Shown here: positions 52,241 through 60,690 of the stretch, piece after piece
How the letters are laid out: each line of letters starts with the position of its first letter
Numbering within the stretch: position 1 is the stretch's first letter
NCBI GenBank assembly: GCA_015057585.1
Contig: SVEF01000015.1
Coordinates: 1-64,000, forward strand
Direction: 5' to 3'
Length of the DNA stretch: 64,000 nucleotides
Origin: Lachnospiraceae bacterium
GTDB taxonomy: Bacteria > Bacillota > Clostridia > Lachnospirales > Lachnospiraceae
Translations under genes and position numbers: made by a program
The notes under the pieces: model-generated
What the model was told of the DNA's origin: nothing
Databases searched by the model: none
What the model saw: only the letters and a program-made list of their open reading frames with translations

Positions 52241-52266
52241 TAATGAAAAATCGGTAGTCTTTTTTT
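52229..52266 (+). terminator. Riboswitch expression platform terminator
   Basis: GACTACCG (52229-52236) pairs perfectly with CGGTAGTC (52252-52259), followed by TTTTTTT. The 5' arm contains the C at 52231 and the P1' strand of the aptamer, so the bound aptamer and the terminator exclude each other. This predicts that guanine turns the gene on. Confidence 0.85.
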
Positions 52267-52294
52267 GACTGCCGGAGAAAGGGAGGCATGTAAA

Positions 52295-52543
52295 ATGCAT
52301 ATTTTTTGGGAAGTAATTGGCTATATTGGCACAATACTCGTTATTCTTTCGATGATGATGACATCGGTAACAAAACTTCGTGTTATCAATGTATGCGGCG
52401 CAGCGTTCAGTACGGTCTATGCAGTTGTGTGTGATGCGTGGGCCATTGTTGTGATGAATGTCTGTCTCATGGCAATCAATATTTTTCACTTAATCAGAGA
52501 ATACAAAATGAAAAAATCAGATGTACAACCTCATGCAGAATGA
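52295..52543 (+). CDS. Small membrane protein, YgjV/SemiSWEET-like, riboswitch-controlled
   Basis: 82 residues. Three hydrophobic segments: EVIGYIGTILVILSMMM, VCGAAFSTVYAVVC and IVVMNVCLMAINIFHLI. The length and GYIGTILVILS-x-x-x-x-SVTKLRVIN recall YgjV and the PQ-loop SemiSWEET half-transporters, which dimerise. ATG at 52295 has GGGAGG 8 bases upstream. It is the only gene between the guanine riboswitch and the alpha-galactosidase. A purine-related transport role is suggested by the switch, not by the protein sequence. Confidence 0.75.
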   Translation: MHIFWEVIGYIGTILVILSMMMTSVTKLRVINVCGAAFSTVYAVVCDAWAIVVMNVCLMAINIFHLIREYKMKKSDVQPHAE

Positions 52544-52589
52544 TTTATAATGAATCTGATAGGATTTAAAAAAGAGGGGAGACAATCGT

Positions 52590-54371
52590 ATGATAAGTAC
52601 CTTAGACCGACCAAACAAAATTCCGGGCGATGCGTATCGTTTCGGGGCATTTGCAGATGGATGTGTGTTGTTGAATAAGAAAAAGAATCACCTTCCGGCG
52701 ATGGGCTGGAACAGCTGGAATGCCTTCGGCAGTGGAAATACAGAAGCACTGACCAAAATGATGGCAGACAAAATGGTAGAGCTTGGGTTAAAGGAACTGG
52801 GCTATCGGTATGTGGTGCTGGATGACGGTTGTTACAAATCAGAGCGTGTGAATGGGGAACTTTCCAATGAAAACGTAAAATTTCCGTCCGGATTTAGGGC
52901 TCTGAGCGATTATGTGCACAGCTTGGGGTTAAGGTTCGGAATGTACAATGACATCGGCACCAATCTTTGCGCCGGTGCGGCAGTGGGAACCTGCGGACAT
53001 GAGAATGTGGATGCGCACTCCTATATTGAGTGGGGCGTTGACTTTTTAAAGGTGGATAACTGTTATTATCTGTGGGACAACGCTACTTTTTCTGCAGGGA
53101 CTAACGCAAAGTACACTTATGCCCCTAAAATTAAATCAATTCGTATTTGCGGAAACGGCATCGAGAAGTTTTACGATGCGGTGCAGGACGGCGTCCTGAC
53201 CGGACAGGGGTGTAAAAAGGAAGAGGACTGTGTATGGAACATCGGCACGTTTGACGGAACGAATGTCGGAACGACACCGGTGGGTATCCGGAGCGGAGAA
53301 TTGGAATTTTCGGTCGAAGTTCCGGTTGCCGGGGAATATGAAGTCTTTGTTACCTATGCTTCCGGCGAAGAACCGGGCGTGGGCCGCTGGATGCAAATCG
53401 GTGTGGGAGATACCGTGGCTTATGATGAGATGGTTGTTGCTACTGAGGATAAGGACACGTATGCAGAAGGTGAAGGCATTCCGGTTACGCTCGTAGCGGG
53501 AGCAAACTGTCTTCGGGTGATGAACCACAGACGGCAGGAAAATACGCTGATGTCTTATGCGGCATTATTGGAGGAATTAAATAAAGTAAATCCGGAGCAT
53601 GATATCATCTATTCCATTTGTGAGTGGGGTAAAACCCAGCCGCACAACTGGGGTTACAAGGTGGGAGACTCCTGGCGTATCTTAAATGACATTACATTTT
53701 GTGTGGGTTCCGACGGAAATCCGGGCAGGGGAACCTGGTTTGACCAGGGTACGGCAAGTGTGACCTCCCAGTATGATAAGGCTGTGGTAATGGACGAGTT
53801 TGCCGGACTTACTAAGGGATGGAATGATCCGGATATGCTGATGATTGGCATGGATGGTCTGACAGAGACCATGAATAAAACGCATATGACAATGTGGTGC
53901 ATGATGAACTCCCCACTGATGCTGGGGCTCGACTTGCGTCGCGTAAAGCAGGGGGATGCGCTTCACAGAATTATTGCAAACAAAGAGTTGATTGCGCTTA
54001 ACCAGGATGCACTTGGTATTCAGGCAAAGCGTGTTTTTACAACAATACCGACCGAGACACCGGATACGGATTACATAACCAACCACAACCGTTGCGATAT
54101 TCTGGCAAAGCCGCTTGCAGACGGAAGCGTGGCAATCAGTTTTATCAATGTAAACGATAAAGATTATGAGGGAACTTTGAGTATAACAACAGAGCAGATT
54201 GTGAAATTGCTTCGACATAAGATGGTAAAAGCTGACGTATTTGCCGAAGCAAAGAACTACGAAATAACAGATCTTTGGAGCGGACAGGTGACAGAAAACG
54301 CAAACGGGACATTTAAAGTTAACGGTCTTGCGGCATGTGATAATGTTACTATCCGTGTAACACCGGTGTAA
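52590..54371 (+). CDS. GH27 alpha-galactosidase with inserted domain
   Basis: 593 residues, no signal peptide. MGWNSWNAFGSG is the GH27 opening, YVVLDDGCY the first active-site strand, FLKVDNCYY the nucleophile (D156) and GWNDPDMLMIG the acid/base part (D413). Between D156 and the next barrel strand lies an extra beta-sandwich of about 150 residues (about 175-325; VRVPVAGEYEVFVTY-like strands), resembling a CBM35-type module. It removes terminal alpha-galactose from raffinose-type or galactomannan-derived oligosaccharides. GAGGGGAG precedes the ATG. The rhodanese gene follows after 4 bases. Confidence 0.9.
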   Translation: MISTLDRPNKIPGDAYRFGAFADGCVLLNKKKNHLPAMGWNSWNAFGSGNTEALTKMMADKMVELGLKELGYRYVVLDDGCYKSERVNGELSNENVKFPSGFRALSDYVHSLGLRFGMYNDIGTNLCAGAAVGTCGHENVDAHSYIEWGVDFLKVDNCYYLWDNATFSAGTNAKYTYAPKIKSIRICGNGIEKFYDAVQDGVLTGQGCKKEEDCVWNIGTFDGTNVGTTPVGIRSGELEFSVEVPVAGEYEVFVTYASGEEPGVGRWMQIGVGDTVAYDEMVVATEDKDTYAEGEGIPVTLVAGANCLRVMNHRRQENTLMSYAALLEELNKVNPEHDIIYSICEWGKTQPHNWGYKVGDSWRILNDITFCVGSDGNPGRGTWFDQGTASVTSQYDKAVVMDEFAGLTKGWNDPDMLMIGMDGLTETMNKTHMTMWCMMNSPLMLGLDLRRVKQGDALHRIIANKELIALNQDALGIQAKRVFTTIPTETPDTDYITNHNRCDILAKPLADGSVAISFINVNDKDYEGTLSITTEQIVKLLRHKMVKADVFAEAKNYEITDLWSGQVTENANGTFKVNGLAACDNVTIRVTPV

Positions 54372-54375
54372 GAAG

Positions 54376-54990
54376 ATGGAACTGCAGATAGAAGGATTGT
54401 TCCGCAAACAGGCTGCGGTGCAGATACATGAGTATTTGCACAAGGAACTGGGCGAAGCAGATGAAACAGATGTCAGGGCATCCTATACACTGCGTGATTT
54501 ATTCGACTGCCGGGTGTGTGCCGGGCATATAATGCAGGTCTACGTAAAAGGCATCATGGAAGCCTGCACGGCAGAAGACGGTTCGCTTATCTTTGGGACG
54601 GAACAGGAGGTTTCCGGGGGAGAAGCGAAGGCAATCATTCAGAGGATATATCAGAAAGAACTTCGTTTTCCGAAGAAAGCATCAGAAGAAAGGCAGGTAG
54701 TTCCTGTTTGTATTACGGAAGAAGAAGCGTTGCATATGCTGTTAACTGAGAAATATCCGGTATTGGTAGATGTTCGGACAAAACGGGAATTTGAGGAAGG
54801 TCACGTGAAAGGCGCAGAGCATATTCCGCTGATGGAGCTGATGAAAAATCCGTATGGAGTATCTGCCTATCGCGATGAGCCCATTCTTTTTTATTGTACC
54901 AAAGGAATTCAGAGCAGGGTCGCTGCGCAGTGTCTGTTAGAGGCAGGATATACAAAGGTATTTCATTTTGCGTGGAACGGACAGATATAA
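54376..54990 (+). CDS. Rhodanese-domain protein
   Basis: 204 residues. Residues 108-204 are a rhodanese domain: PVLVDVRTKREFEEGHVKGAEHIPLMEL, then the active loop FYCTKGIQSRVAA with the catalytic Cys, and YTKVFHFAWNGQ. The N-terminal 105 residues (LRDLFDCRVCAGHIMQVYVKGIMEACT) are unrecognised. It may transfer sulfur or act as a regulatory phosphatase-like domain. It starts 4 bases after the alpha-galactosidase stop with a weak ribosome site, so it is probably coupled. Confidence 0.82.
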   Translation: MELQIEGLFRKQAAVQIHEYLHKELGEADETDVRASYTLRDLFDCRVCAGHIMQVYVKGIMEACTAEDGSLIFGTEQEVSGGEAKAIIQRIYQKELRFPKKASEERQVVPVCITEEEALHMLLTEKYPVLVDVRTKREFEEGHVKGAEHIPLMELMKNPYGVSAYRDEPILFYCTKGIQSRVAAQCLLEAGYTKVFHFAWNGQI

Positions 54991-55011
54991 GCAGAAGGTG
55001 TGGTATTTTTG

Positions 55012-55040
55012 TTGAAAGATATTGCAAGATGTGTTATAAT
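55012..55040 (+). promoter_or_regulatory. Promoter of the YbjN/AAA+ protease operon
   Basis: TTGAAA and TATAAT with exactly 17 bases between, 75 bases before the first gene. Confidence 0.78.
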
Positions 55041-55115
55041 AATCTAAATGTTGGTTGTTGTTGATATAAATTGACAGACATCAGCAAAAGTCTAAAAGAA
55101 ACCTGGAGGATGATT

Positions 55116-55547
55116 ATGAGCGAAGGAACATTATTTAAAGCAAGCAGAGAAATTATTAGTGCATTAGAGGCAAAGGGAATTAAGTACACAACCCGGACTG
55201 CAGAAAAAATGTCGACAGTACGTGTGGCTTATTCCGGAGAAAATTTCAGCTCTTTAGAAATCAGCTTTATTTCCACAGATGATGATAATGACGTTGCGGT
55301 AAGAGCTTGGGCTTATATTCCGTCCGTTCCTAAGGCAAAGCGTCCGCAGGTACAGGAAACCGTAAATGCAATGAATGCAAAATTCCGTTATGTAAAGTTC
55401 GTTTTGGACGAAGAAGATGTTAACATGGAATTCGATTTTCCGGTAAGAGTAACCAATGTTGGAGATATTGCAACGGAAATTATCAGCAGATTTACAAACA
55501 TTGCGGATGAAGCATATCCGGAATTTATGAAGGCTATGTGGGCATAA
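55116..55547 (+). CDS. YbjN-like domain protein 1
   Basis: 143 residues. The alternation of strands and helices (VRVAYSGENFSSLEISFISTDDDNDVAVRAWAYIPSV, NAMNAKFRYVKFVLDEEDVNMEFDFPV) and the end IISRFTNIADEAYPEFMKAMWA match the YbjN/type III chaperone-like fold. The Cys-free product starts at the ATG with GGAGGA upstream; a longer start at 55071 is not supported. It is the first gene of a three-gene operon and a paralogue of the next gene, with the same last residues FMKAMWA. It may be an adaptor or chaperone for the large AAA+ protein; inferred. Confidence 0.75.
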   Translation: MSEGTLFKASREIISALEAKGIKYTTRTAEKMSTVRVAYSGENFSSLEISFISTDDDNDVAVRAWAYIPSVPKAKRPQVQETVNAMNAKFRYVKFVLDEEDVNMEFDFPVRVTNVGDIATEIISRFTNIADEAYPEFMKAMWA

Positions 55548-55579
55548 AAAACAATAGGAAGAATACGGAGGAAAAAACT

Positions 55580-55987
55580 ATGGCAAATATGGCAGCAAAA
55601 ATTTTCGCAGCATCGTTAGATGAGCATGGTGTAAAGTACCAGTATGCAAATGATGAAGAATCTGTAATGCATGTGGGTTGGAAGGTAGAAGGAACCAATT
55701 TGGATTTGTTTTTTAAGTTCTCTGATGATAATGAAGATGTTCAGGTGTTCGGACGTTTCTTAAACGTTCCGGAAGACAAGACTGAAAAGATGTATAAGGC
55801 ATGTAACGAATGTAACTGCAGATTCCGCTGGGCAAAGTTTACGGTAGTAGACGGAAAGATTTCCGTAGAGTCTGATGCGATTATCCAGTTGGATTCCTGC
55901 GCGGAAGAAGTAACCGGTTACATGATTCGTCTGACAAAGATTGTGGAAGCTGCATACCCTGTTTTCATGAAAGCGATGTGGGCATAA
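55580..55987 (+). CDS. YbjN-like domain protein 2
   Basis: 135 residues. Same fold as the preceding gene: MHVGWKVEGTNLDLFFKFSDDNEDVQVFGRFLNVPEDK, then CNECNCRFRWAKFTVVDGKISVESDAIIQ and the end LTKIVEAAYPVFMKAMWA. It differs by carrying a small Cys cluster (CNECNC). ATG has GGAGG 9 bases upstream. The stop is 3 bases before the AAA+ gene, which lacks a good ribosome site of its own, so translation is probably coupled. Confidence 0.75.
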   Translation: MANMAAKIFAASLDEHGVKYQYANDEESVMHVGWKVEGTNLDLFFKFSDDNEDVQVFGRFLNVPEDKTEKMYKACNECNCRFRWAKFTVVDGKISVESDAIIQLDSCAEEVTGYMIRLTKIVEAAYPVFMKAMWA

Positions 55988-55990
55988 GTT

Positions 55991-58900
55991 ATGGCAGCAA
56001 AACATAATGGTGTATATGCTGCAGCATTGCAGTTTTATGGAAAGTCCTCCGGCATTACGCCGGAGGCAGTTCTTTTTTGCTATTCCAAACTGCTGCTGAT
56101 GGGAGAAGCAGCACTGCGTAGTCTGCTCTCGGAACAGGAACTGGCTGATCTGGAAGGCGCAAGAAGTTATTTGACCGGACAGAAACTGGACTTAAATTTG
56201 GTAAAAACGGGAATGCAGCTTTTGATTCCATTGGTACAGGCGATGGAAGAATATCGGGAAAACTGCAGTGCATTTGAAAAATACCTGGAGTCGTGCAGCA
56301 GTGATACAACATCTGAGGCCATTTTAAAAGAGGCTGTTGCACGGATGTCGGTTCCGTTGGAAAAAGTTTTTGGCGAAGGAAAGACGATGGACTCGGTATT
56401 CGATTACAGAACCGAGTTGAAGGAAAAAGTGGACAAGCAGCCAAAGAAGGAAGAACCGAAGACGGAACCAGAAAAAGAAGAAAAGAGTGAGCCGAAAGAG
56501 TCAAAACCTGCAGATACATCTTCAGAAAAGGGACAGATGCAGAAGACGGCTGACGAAGCAGAGAAAACTCGCCAGGACAACAATGACGCGGAGGATTCGA
56601 CTTTGGTTGGGTTATCAAAGCATTATCGCAATCTTACCAGCACACTGCTTGATGTTGTCAAAGGTCAGGACGGTGCGGTGGCAAAGTTTGTTCAGGGGTG
56701 CTTCCAGGGTGAAATGTTAAAAAGATCGGAAAAAGGAAAGAATCCGAGAGCAACGTTCTTTTTCTTCGGACCTCCGGGAGTCGGTAAAACCTTACTTGCC
56801 GAGACGGCCGCAGAGGTCATGCAACGCCCATACAAAATATTCAATATGAGTGAGTATTCGTCGCAGTATTCTCATGAAGAACTGATTGGTACTCCACAGA
56901 TGTATAAGAATGCCAGAGAGGGTGAACTGGTAAAGTTTGTTCGGGAAAATCCGGAATGTATTCTGGTATTTGATGAGATTGAAAAAGCACATCTGCTGGT
57001 CATCCGTCTGTTCCTGCAGATTTTGGGTTCGGGCCGTTTAAATAATCTGACCAGAGAAGAAGAGACGAGTTTTACGGATGCGATCGTTATTTTCACGTCA
57101 AATGTCGGAAAGGAATTATATGCAGACCGCAGTGTGGACCTGACTTCTTTGCCGGATAAGGTAATTATTGACGCCATCCGGAACGAGAAGGACAAATATG
57201 GTGATCCGGTGCTTCCGAATGAGATTTGTTCCAGAATTGCGTCCGGTAATACGATTATGTTCAATCACTTAAGCGTGAGACAGTTGGCTGATATGACAGA
57301 GCGCTCGTTTGAACGGGTGTCAGAGGCCATGAGCGAAGAATATGCCTGCCATATTACGTTTGCAAATACATTGCCTCGCTTATTCCTTTACAAGACGGGT
57401 GGCAGTATCGATGCACGTGTGGCGACAAAGCAGAGTGGCAATTTCTTAAAGAAAGAGATTTATGAATTTGCCAGACAGATTGACAGTAGCCGCGTTTCGG
57501 ATAAGAAGATTTCTTCCATTCATTTTGACGTGGATTGGGAAGGGGTCAGTCCGGAAATCAAAGCGCTGTTTTTTAACGAGACAAAGACAGAAGTGCTCAT
57601 TCTGGCAGATGCCAAAGTGGCAGAAAAACACGCCATTAATGAAGAAAAATATAAGGTATACTACGCAAGTTCTTTGGAAGAAGCCAGAAAGTATCTGGCG
57701 CAGGACATTGCGGCAGTATTTATCGATCCGTTCTTTGGAAGACGTTCCGATAATATGAATATTTTGAGTATTGCGGACTATAACACAGATGGTGTTGGAC
57801 TTTTCAATGAACTGATGGAGTCGCAGGCATCTCTTCCGATTCATCTGGTTGAGGTGGATAAGACCTTATCAGAGACGGATGTCAGAACATTCTTAAGTGA
57901 AGGTGCAGTAAGCATTGTACACTTTGACAATGATTGTCCGGAACGTTTTGGCAGACATGTCGAAGAAATTTTGGATGAAGTCTACATGGAGCATACGAGC
58001 GTGCAGTTCTTCCAACAGGGCTGGGTGATTGACTTTAAGTCCAAGCAGGAAGTCGGAGATGACGGAAAGATTAAGATTCTGTTCTATGATCTGAAAAAGA
58101 GAATGGCTGTGGACATCGAGAGCCGTGGTTCGGTGCTTAGTGAAGCGGAGCGTCCGAAGGTGAAGTTCAGTGATGTCATTGGTGCCCAGAAGGCAAAGGA
58201 TGATCTGACGTACTACATAGACTACCTGAAGAACCCGAAGAAATTTCTTTTGTCCGGAGGAAAGCCACCGAAGGGTGTGCTTTTATACGGACCTCCGGGT
58301 ACCGGTAAGACCATGCTTGCAAGAGCGATGGCAGGGGAATCGGATATTACCTTTATTGAAACCAGTGCGGCTTCGTTTAAGGATAAGTATGTCGGTGAAA
58401 GTGAGGCAAATATCCGCAGAGTGTTTGCAAGGGCAAAGCGCTATGCACCGGCAATTATCTTTATCGATGAAATTGATGCTATCGGCAAGAAGAGAACCGG
58501 CAGCGAAGTAACGGCGATTACCGAAAGTATGTTAAATGCACTGCTTACCGAAATGGATGGCTTTAAGACAGATATGAAGAAACCAATCTTTGTTCTTGCG
58601 GCTACCAATTACGGTGTGGGTGACAGCAGTGAAGGTATTGCGGATTTGGACCCGGCGTTAATCCGTCGTTTCGATAACAAGATTTATGTGGATCTTCCGA
58701 ATAAAGAGGAAAGAGAGACGTATATCCGTCTGTTGCTTAGTAAGAGAAAAGAAGCGGCAGTGTCGGATCAGGTCATCAGTAATCTGGCAGACAGAACGAC
58801 CGGTCAGAGCCTTGCGATTATCAATAATGTAGTAGACCTGGCGTTCCGTAATGCGCTGAAGGTAAGCGATAAAATGCAGGACGATGATTTACTGAATGCA

Positions 58901-59479
58901 CTGGAAGAGTATATGTACGGTGAGAAGATAGAACGGACACCGAAATATTATCGGAGCGTTGCGATTCATGAAACCGGACATGCTTATATTTCTTACCTTG
59001 GCGGAGATACGCCTTCCTATATTACGATTGAATCCAGAGGAAATTTCGGCGGCTATATGCAGCACGGAAATTCCGAAGAAGTCATGAGTTATACAAAGGA
59101 AGATTTATTGTCCAAGATTCGGACGTCTCTTGCCGGAAGAGCAGCAGAGGAAGTATTCTTCTCCAAAGAAGAATCGTTGAATACCGGTGCATCCAGTGAC
59201 CTGCGACATGCAACGCATTATGCGTTCCAGATGATTTGCAGCTATGGTATGGGAGAGCATCAGATGCTGACATTGACCAAGGAAGAAATTTTAAGGTCTG
59301 CACTGGCTGAGTCGTATGTCAGACAGGTAGATGCCATTCTTCAGGAGCAGATGAAGAAGACGGTTGCATTGCTGGAAGAAAACAGGGAGATTGTGCAGGC
59401 AATTGCAGACGAGCTGATTAGCAGAAACCATCTGACCGGAAAAGAATTTACTGAAATTGTAGAAAGATTTAAGAAATAA
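55991..59479 (+). CDS. Chimeric Clp-type AAA+ / FtsH-type AAA+ M41 protease
   Basis: 1162 residues. Order: helical N-terminal domain (1-140), Glu/Lys/Pro-rich linker (about 145-205), a Clp D2-like AAA+ module with Walker A GPPGVGKT (260-267) and Walker B LVFDEIEKAH near 325-335, an unassigned receiver-like alpha/beta segment (about 525-680, VLILADAKVAEK and VFIDPFFG), an FtsH-type AAA+ module with GPPGTGKT (767-774), pore loop KYVGESE and Walker B IIFIDEIDAIG, then an M41 peptidase with HETGH (993-997) and D1070 in GASSDLRH. No membrane helix is visible, unlike FtsH. It should unfold and degrade proteins in the cytoplasm; targets are unknown. It starts 3 bases after the second YbjN-like gene. 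Confidence 0.9.
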   Translation: MAAKHNGVYAAALQFYGKSSGITPEAVLFCYSKLLLMGEAALRSLLSEQELADLEGARSYLTGQKLDLNLVKTGMQLLIPLVQAMEEYRENCSAFEKYLESCSSDTTSEAILKEAVARMSVPLEKVFGEGKTMDSVFDYRTELKEKVDKQPKKEEPKTEPEKEEKSEPKESKPADTSSEKGQMQKTADEAEKTRQDNNDAEDSTLVGLSKHYRNLTSTLLDVVKGQDGAVAKFVQGCFQGEMLKRSEKGKNPRATFFFFGPPGVGKTLLAETAAEVMQRPYKIFNMSEYSSQYSHEELIGTPQMYKNAREGELVKFVRENPECILVFDEIEKAHLLVIRLFLQILGSGRLNNLTREEETSFTDAIVIFTSNVGKELYADRSVDLTSLPDKVIIDAIRNEKDKYGDPVLPNEICSRIASGNTIMFNHLSVRQLADMTERSFERVSEAMSEEYACHITFANTLPRLFLYKTGGSIDARVATKQSGNFLKKEIYEFARQIDSSRVSDKKISSIHFDVDWEGVSPEIKALFFNETKTEVLILADAKVAEKHAINEEKYKVYYASSLEEARKYLAQDIAAVFIDPFFGRRSDNMNILSIADYNTDGVGLFNELMESQASLPIHLVEVDKTLSETDVRTFLSEGAVSIVHFDNDCPERFGRHVEEILDEVYMEHTSVQFFQQGWVIDFKSKQEVGDDGKIKILFYDLKKRMAVDIESRGSVLSEAERPKVKFSDVIGAQKAKDDLTYYIDYLKNPKKFLLSGGKPPKGVLLYGPPGTGKTMLARAMAGESDITFIETSAASFKDKYVGESEANIRRVFARAKRYAPAIIFIDEIDAIGKKRTGSEVTAITESMLNALLTEMDGFKTDMKKPIFVLAATNYGVGDSSEGIADLDPALIRRFDNKIYVDLPNKEERETYIRLLLSKRKEAAVSDQVISNLADRTTGQSLAIINNVVDLAFRNALKVSDKMQDDDLLNALEEYMYGEKIERTPKYYRSVAIHETGHAYISYLGGDTPSYITIESRGNFGGYMQHGNSEEVMSYTKEDLLSKIRTSLAGRAAEEVFFSKEESLNTGASSDLRHATHYAFQMICSYGMGEHQMLTLTKEEILRSALAESYVRQVDAILQEQMKKTVALLEENREIVQAIADELISRNHLTGKEFTEIVERFKK

Positions 59480-59483
59480 AAAT

Positions 59484-59515
59484 AAGGCGGTACGTGAATT
59501 TGCGTACCGCCTTTT
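59484..59515 (+). terminator. Bidirectional terminator
   Basis: AAGGCGGTACG pairs perfectly (11 bp) with CGTACCGCCTT over an 8-base loop. It lies 5 bases after the protease stop and close to the end of the convergent GDPD gene, so it may serve both. Confidence 0.88.
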
Positions 59516-59522
59516 GCTGTCT

Positions 59523-60512
59523 TTACTTTGCTCCGATGGTCCCGGTCAGAATATCCGGATAATCGGTCATGATGCCGTCGGCACCGATGCTTTCTAAGTA
59601 TTCCATGCGTTCCGGGTCGTCGACTACCCAATAGTGGACGGCAATGTTGTGGCTGTGTGCATAGTTGATAACCTGTGCGGTACCAAAGTTAACCCCCAGG
59701 TTTAAGTATTTGTCAGTAAAAGGTAACTGGAATACCGTGCACGGAGGAACATAGTTTTTGTCGTTGGTAAGAGCGGCCAGATAAAATTCAATTGCCTGTG
59801 CGTCGGTGTTGCTGCGGATCATATCGGGATACTTTTCGGCAACGTAAGCACCAACATCGGTCTTAAAGGTACTGAATACTGTTGAACCAAGCAAACCGCG
59901 GGCGGATAGTTCGGCATACAGGATATCTGCTGCACGCATACCGAGTTCGCCTTTGTCTTTTGCTTCAATGGAAAAACGAGTGGCGCCGTTTGATGTCAGA
60001 TAGTCGAGGGCTTCTGAAATGGTCATGATACGAAGGTTTTCCGGAACTTCGGTCAGGTTTGCATAAGGCTGATTCCCGTCTGCATCGGTAAACAGTGCAC
60101 CTATATTAAGTTGTCGGAGTTCCTCGAGCGTTTTATCAGCAACCAGAATGTTTTCACCGCCCCAAAGTGCTACGGCGTCGGTGGTTTCATCCAGCATGGC
60201 ATCATGAAAGACTACGGCGTAACCGTCTTTTGTCATGCGGACATCAAATTCTAAAATGTCCATGGCGACATCTTCCCGGTTCAGACAGGTGTCAATGGCA
60301 AGCTTTGATTCTTCCGGTGCGATTCCGGCACCAAAGCGGTGTGCAATCAGCTCAGTACGCCCGGTAATGAACGGATGGTCAGTTTCGTAGGAAATGACAT
60401 CTGCCGGATCCGAACGGTGATTTCCGGAGATTTTCATGATACTTAAAATTACCGTAACCAGTGTTGCCAGAATAATAAGAATAACGATAAGTACTTTTTT
60501 GAGTTTTTTCAT
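59523..60512 (-). CDS. Glycerophosphodiester phosphodiesterase with membrane anchor
   Basis: 329 residues. One N-terminal membrane helix (VLIVILIILATLVTVILSIM), then a GDPD barrel: ELIAHRFGAGIAPEES is the R-x-G-x4-E-N-T-type site (here with E-S), DILEFDVRMTKDGYAVVFHDAMLDETTD has the E-x-D-V and H-D residues. HYWVVDDPERMEYLESIGADGIMTDYPDIL is the conserved end. It hydrolyses glycerophosphodiesters or lipoteichoic-acid-type polymers outside the cell. GGGG is the only ribosome-site hint. Confidence 0.9.
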   Translation of the reverse strand: MKKLKKVLIVILIILATLVTVILSIMKISGNHRSDPADVISYETDHPFITGRTELIAHRFGAGIAPEESKLAIDTCLNREDVAMDILEFDVRMTKDGYAVVFHDAMLDETTDAVALWGGENILVADKTLEELRQLNIGALFTDADGNQPYANLTEVPENLRIMTISEALDYLTSNGATRFSIEAKDKGELGMRAADILYAELSARGLLGSTVFSTFKTDVGAYVAEKYPDMIRSNTDAQAIEFYLAALTNDKNYVPPCTVFQLPFTDKYLNLGVNFGTAQVINYAHSHNIAVHYWVVDDPERMEYLESIGADGIMTDYPDILTGTIGAK

Positions 60513-60690
60513 ATCAAGAACCCCTTGCTTTTGTATTTTGTCTCATTTTAACATAATCCGGATGAAAAGTACAGTGACGATACTGAAACATAGAAGTGGA
60601 AATATCAGATGAAATGTAGTATAATAGGAAAAAGACTTCCTGGTGTGACAGAAAAAAAGATATGAGAACTATAAGGAGAGGAATTAATCT

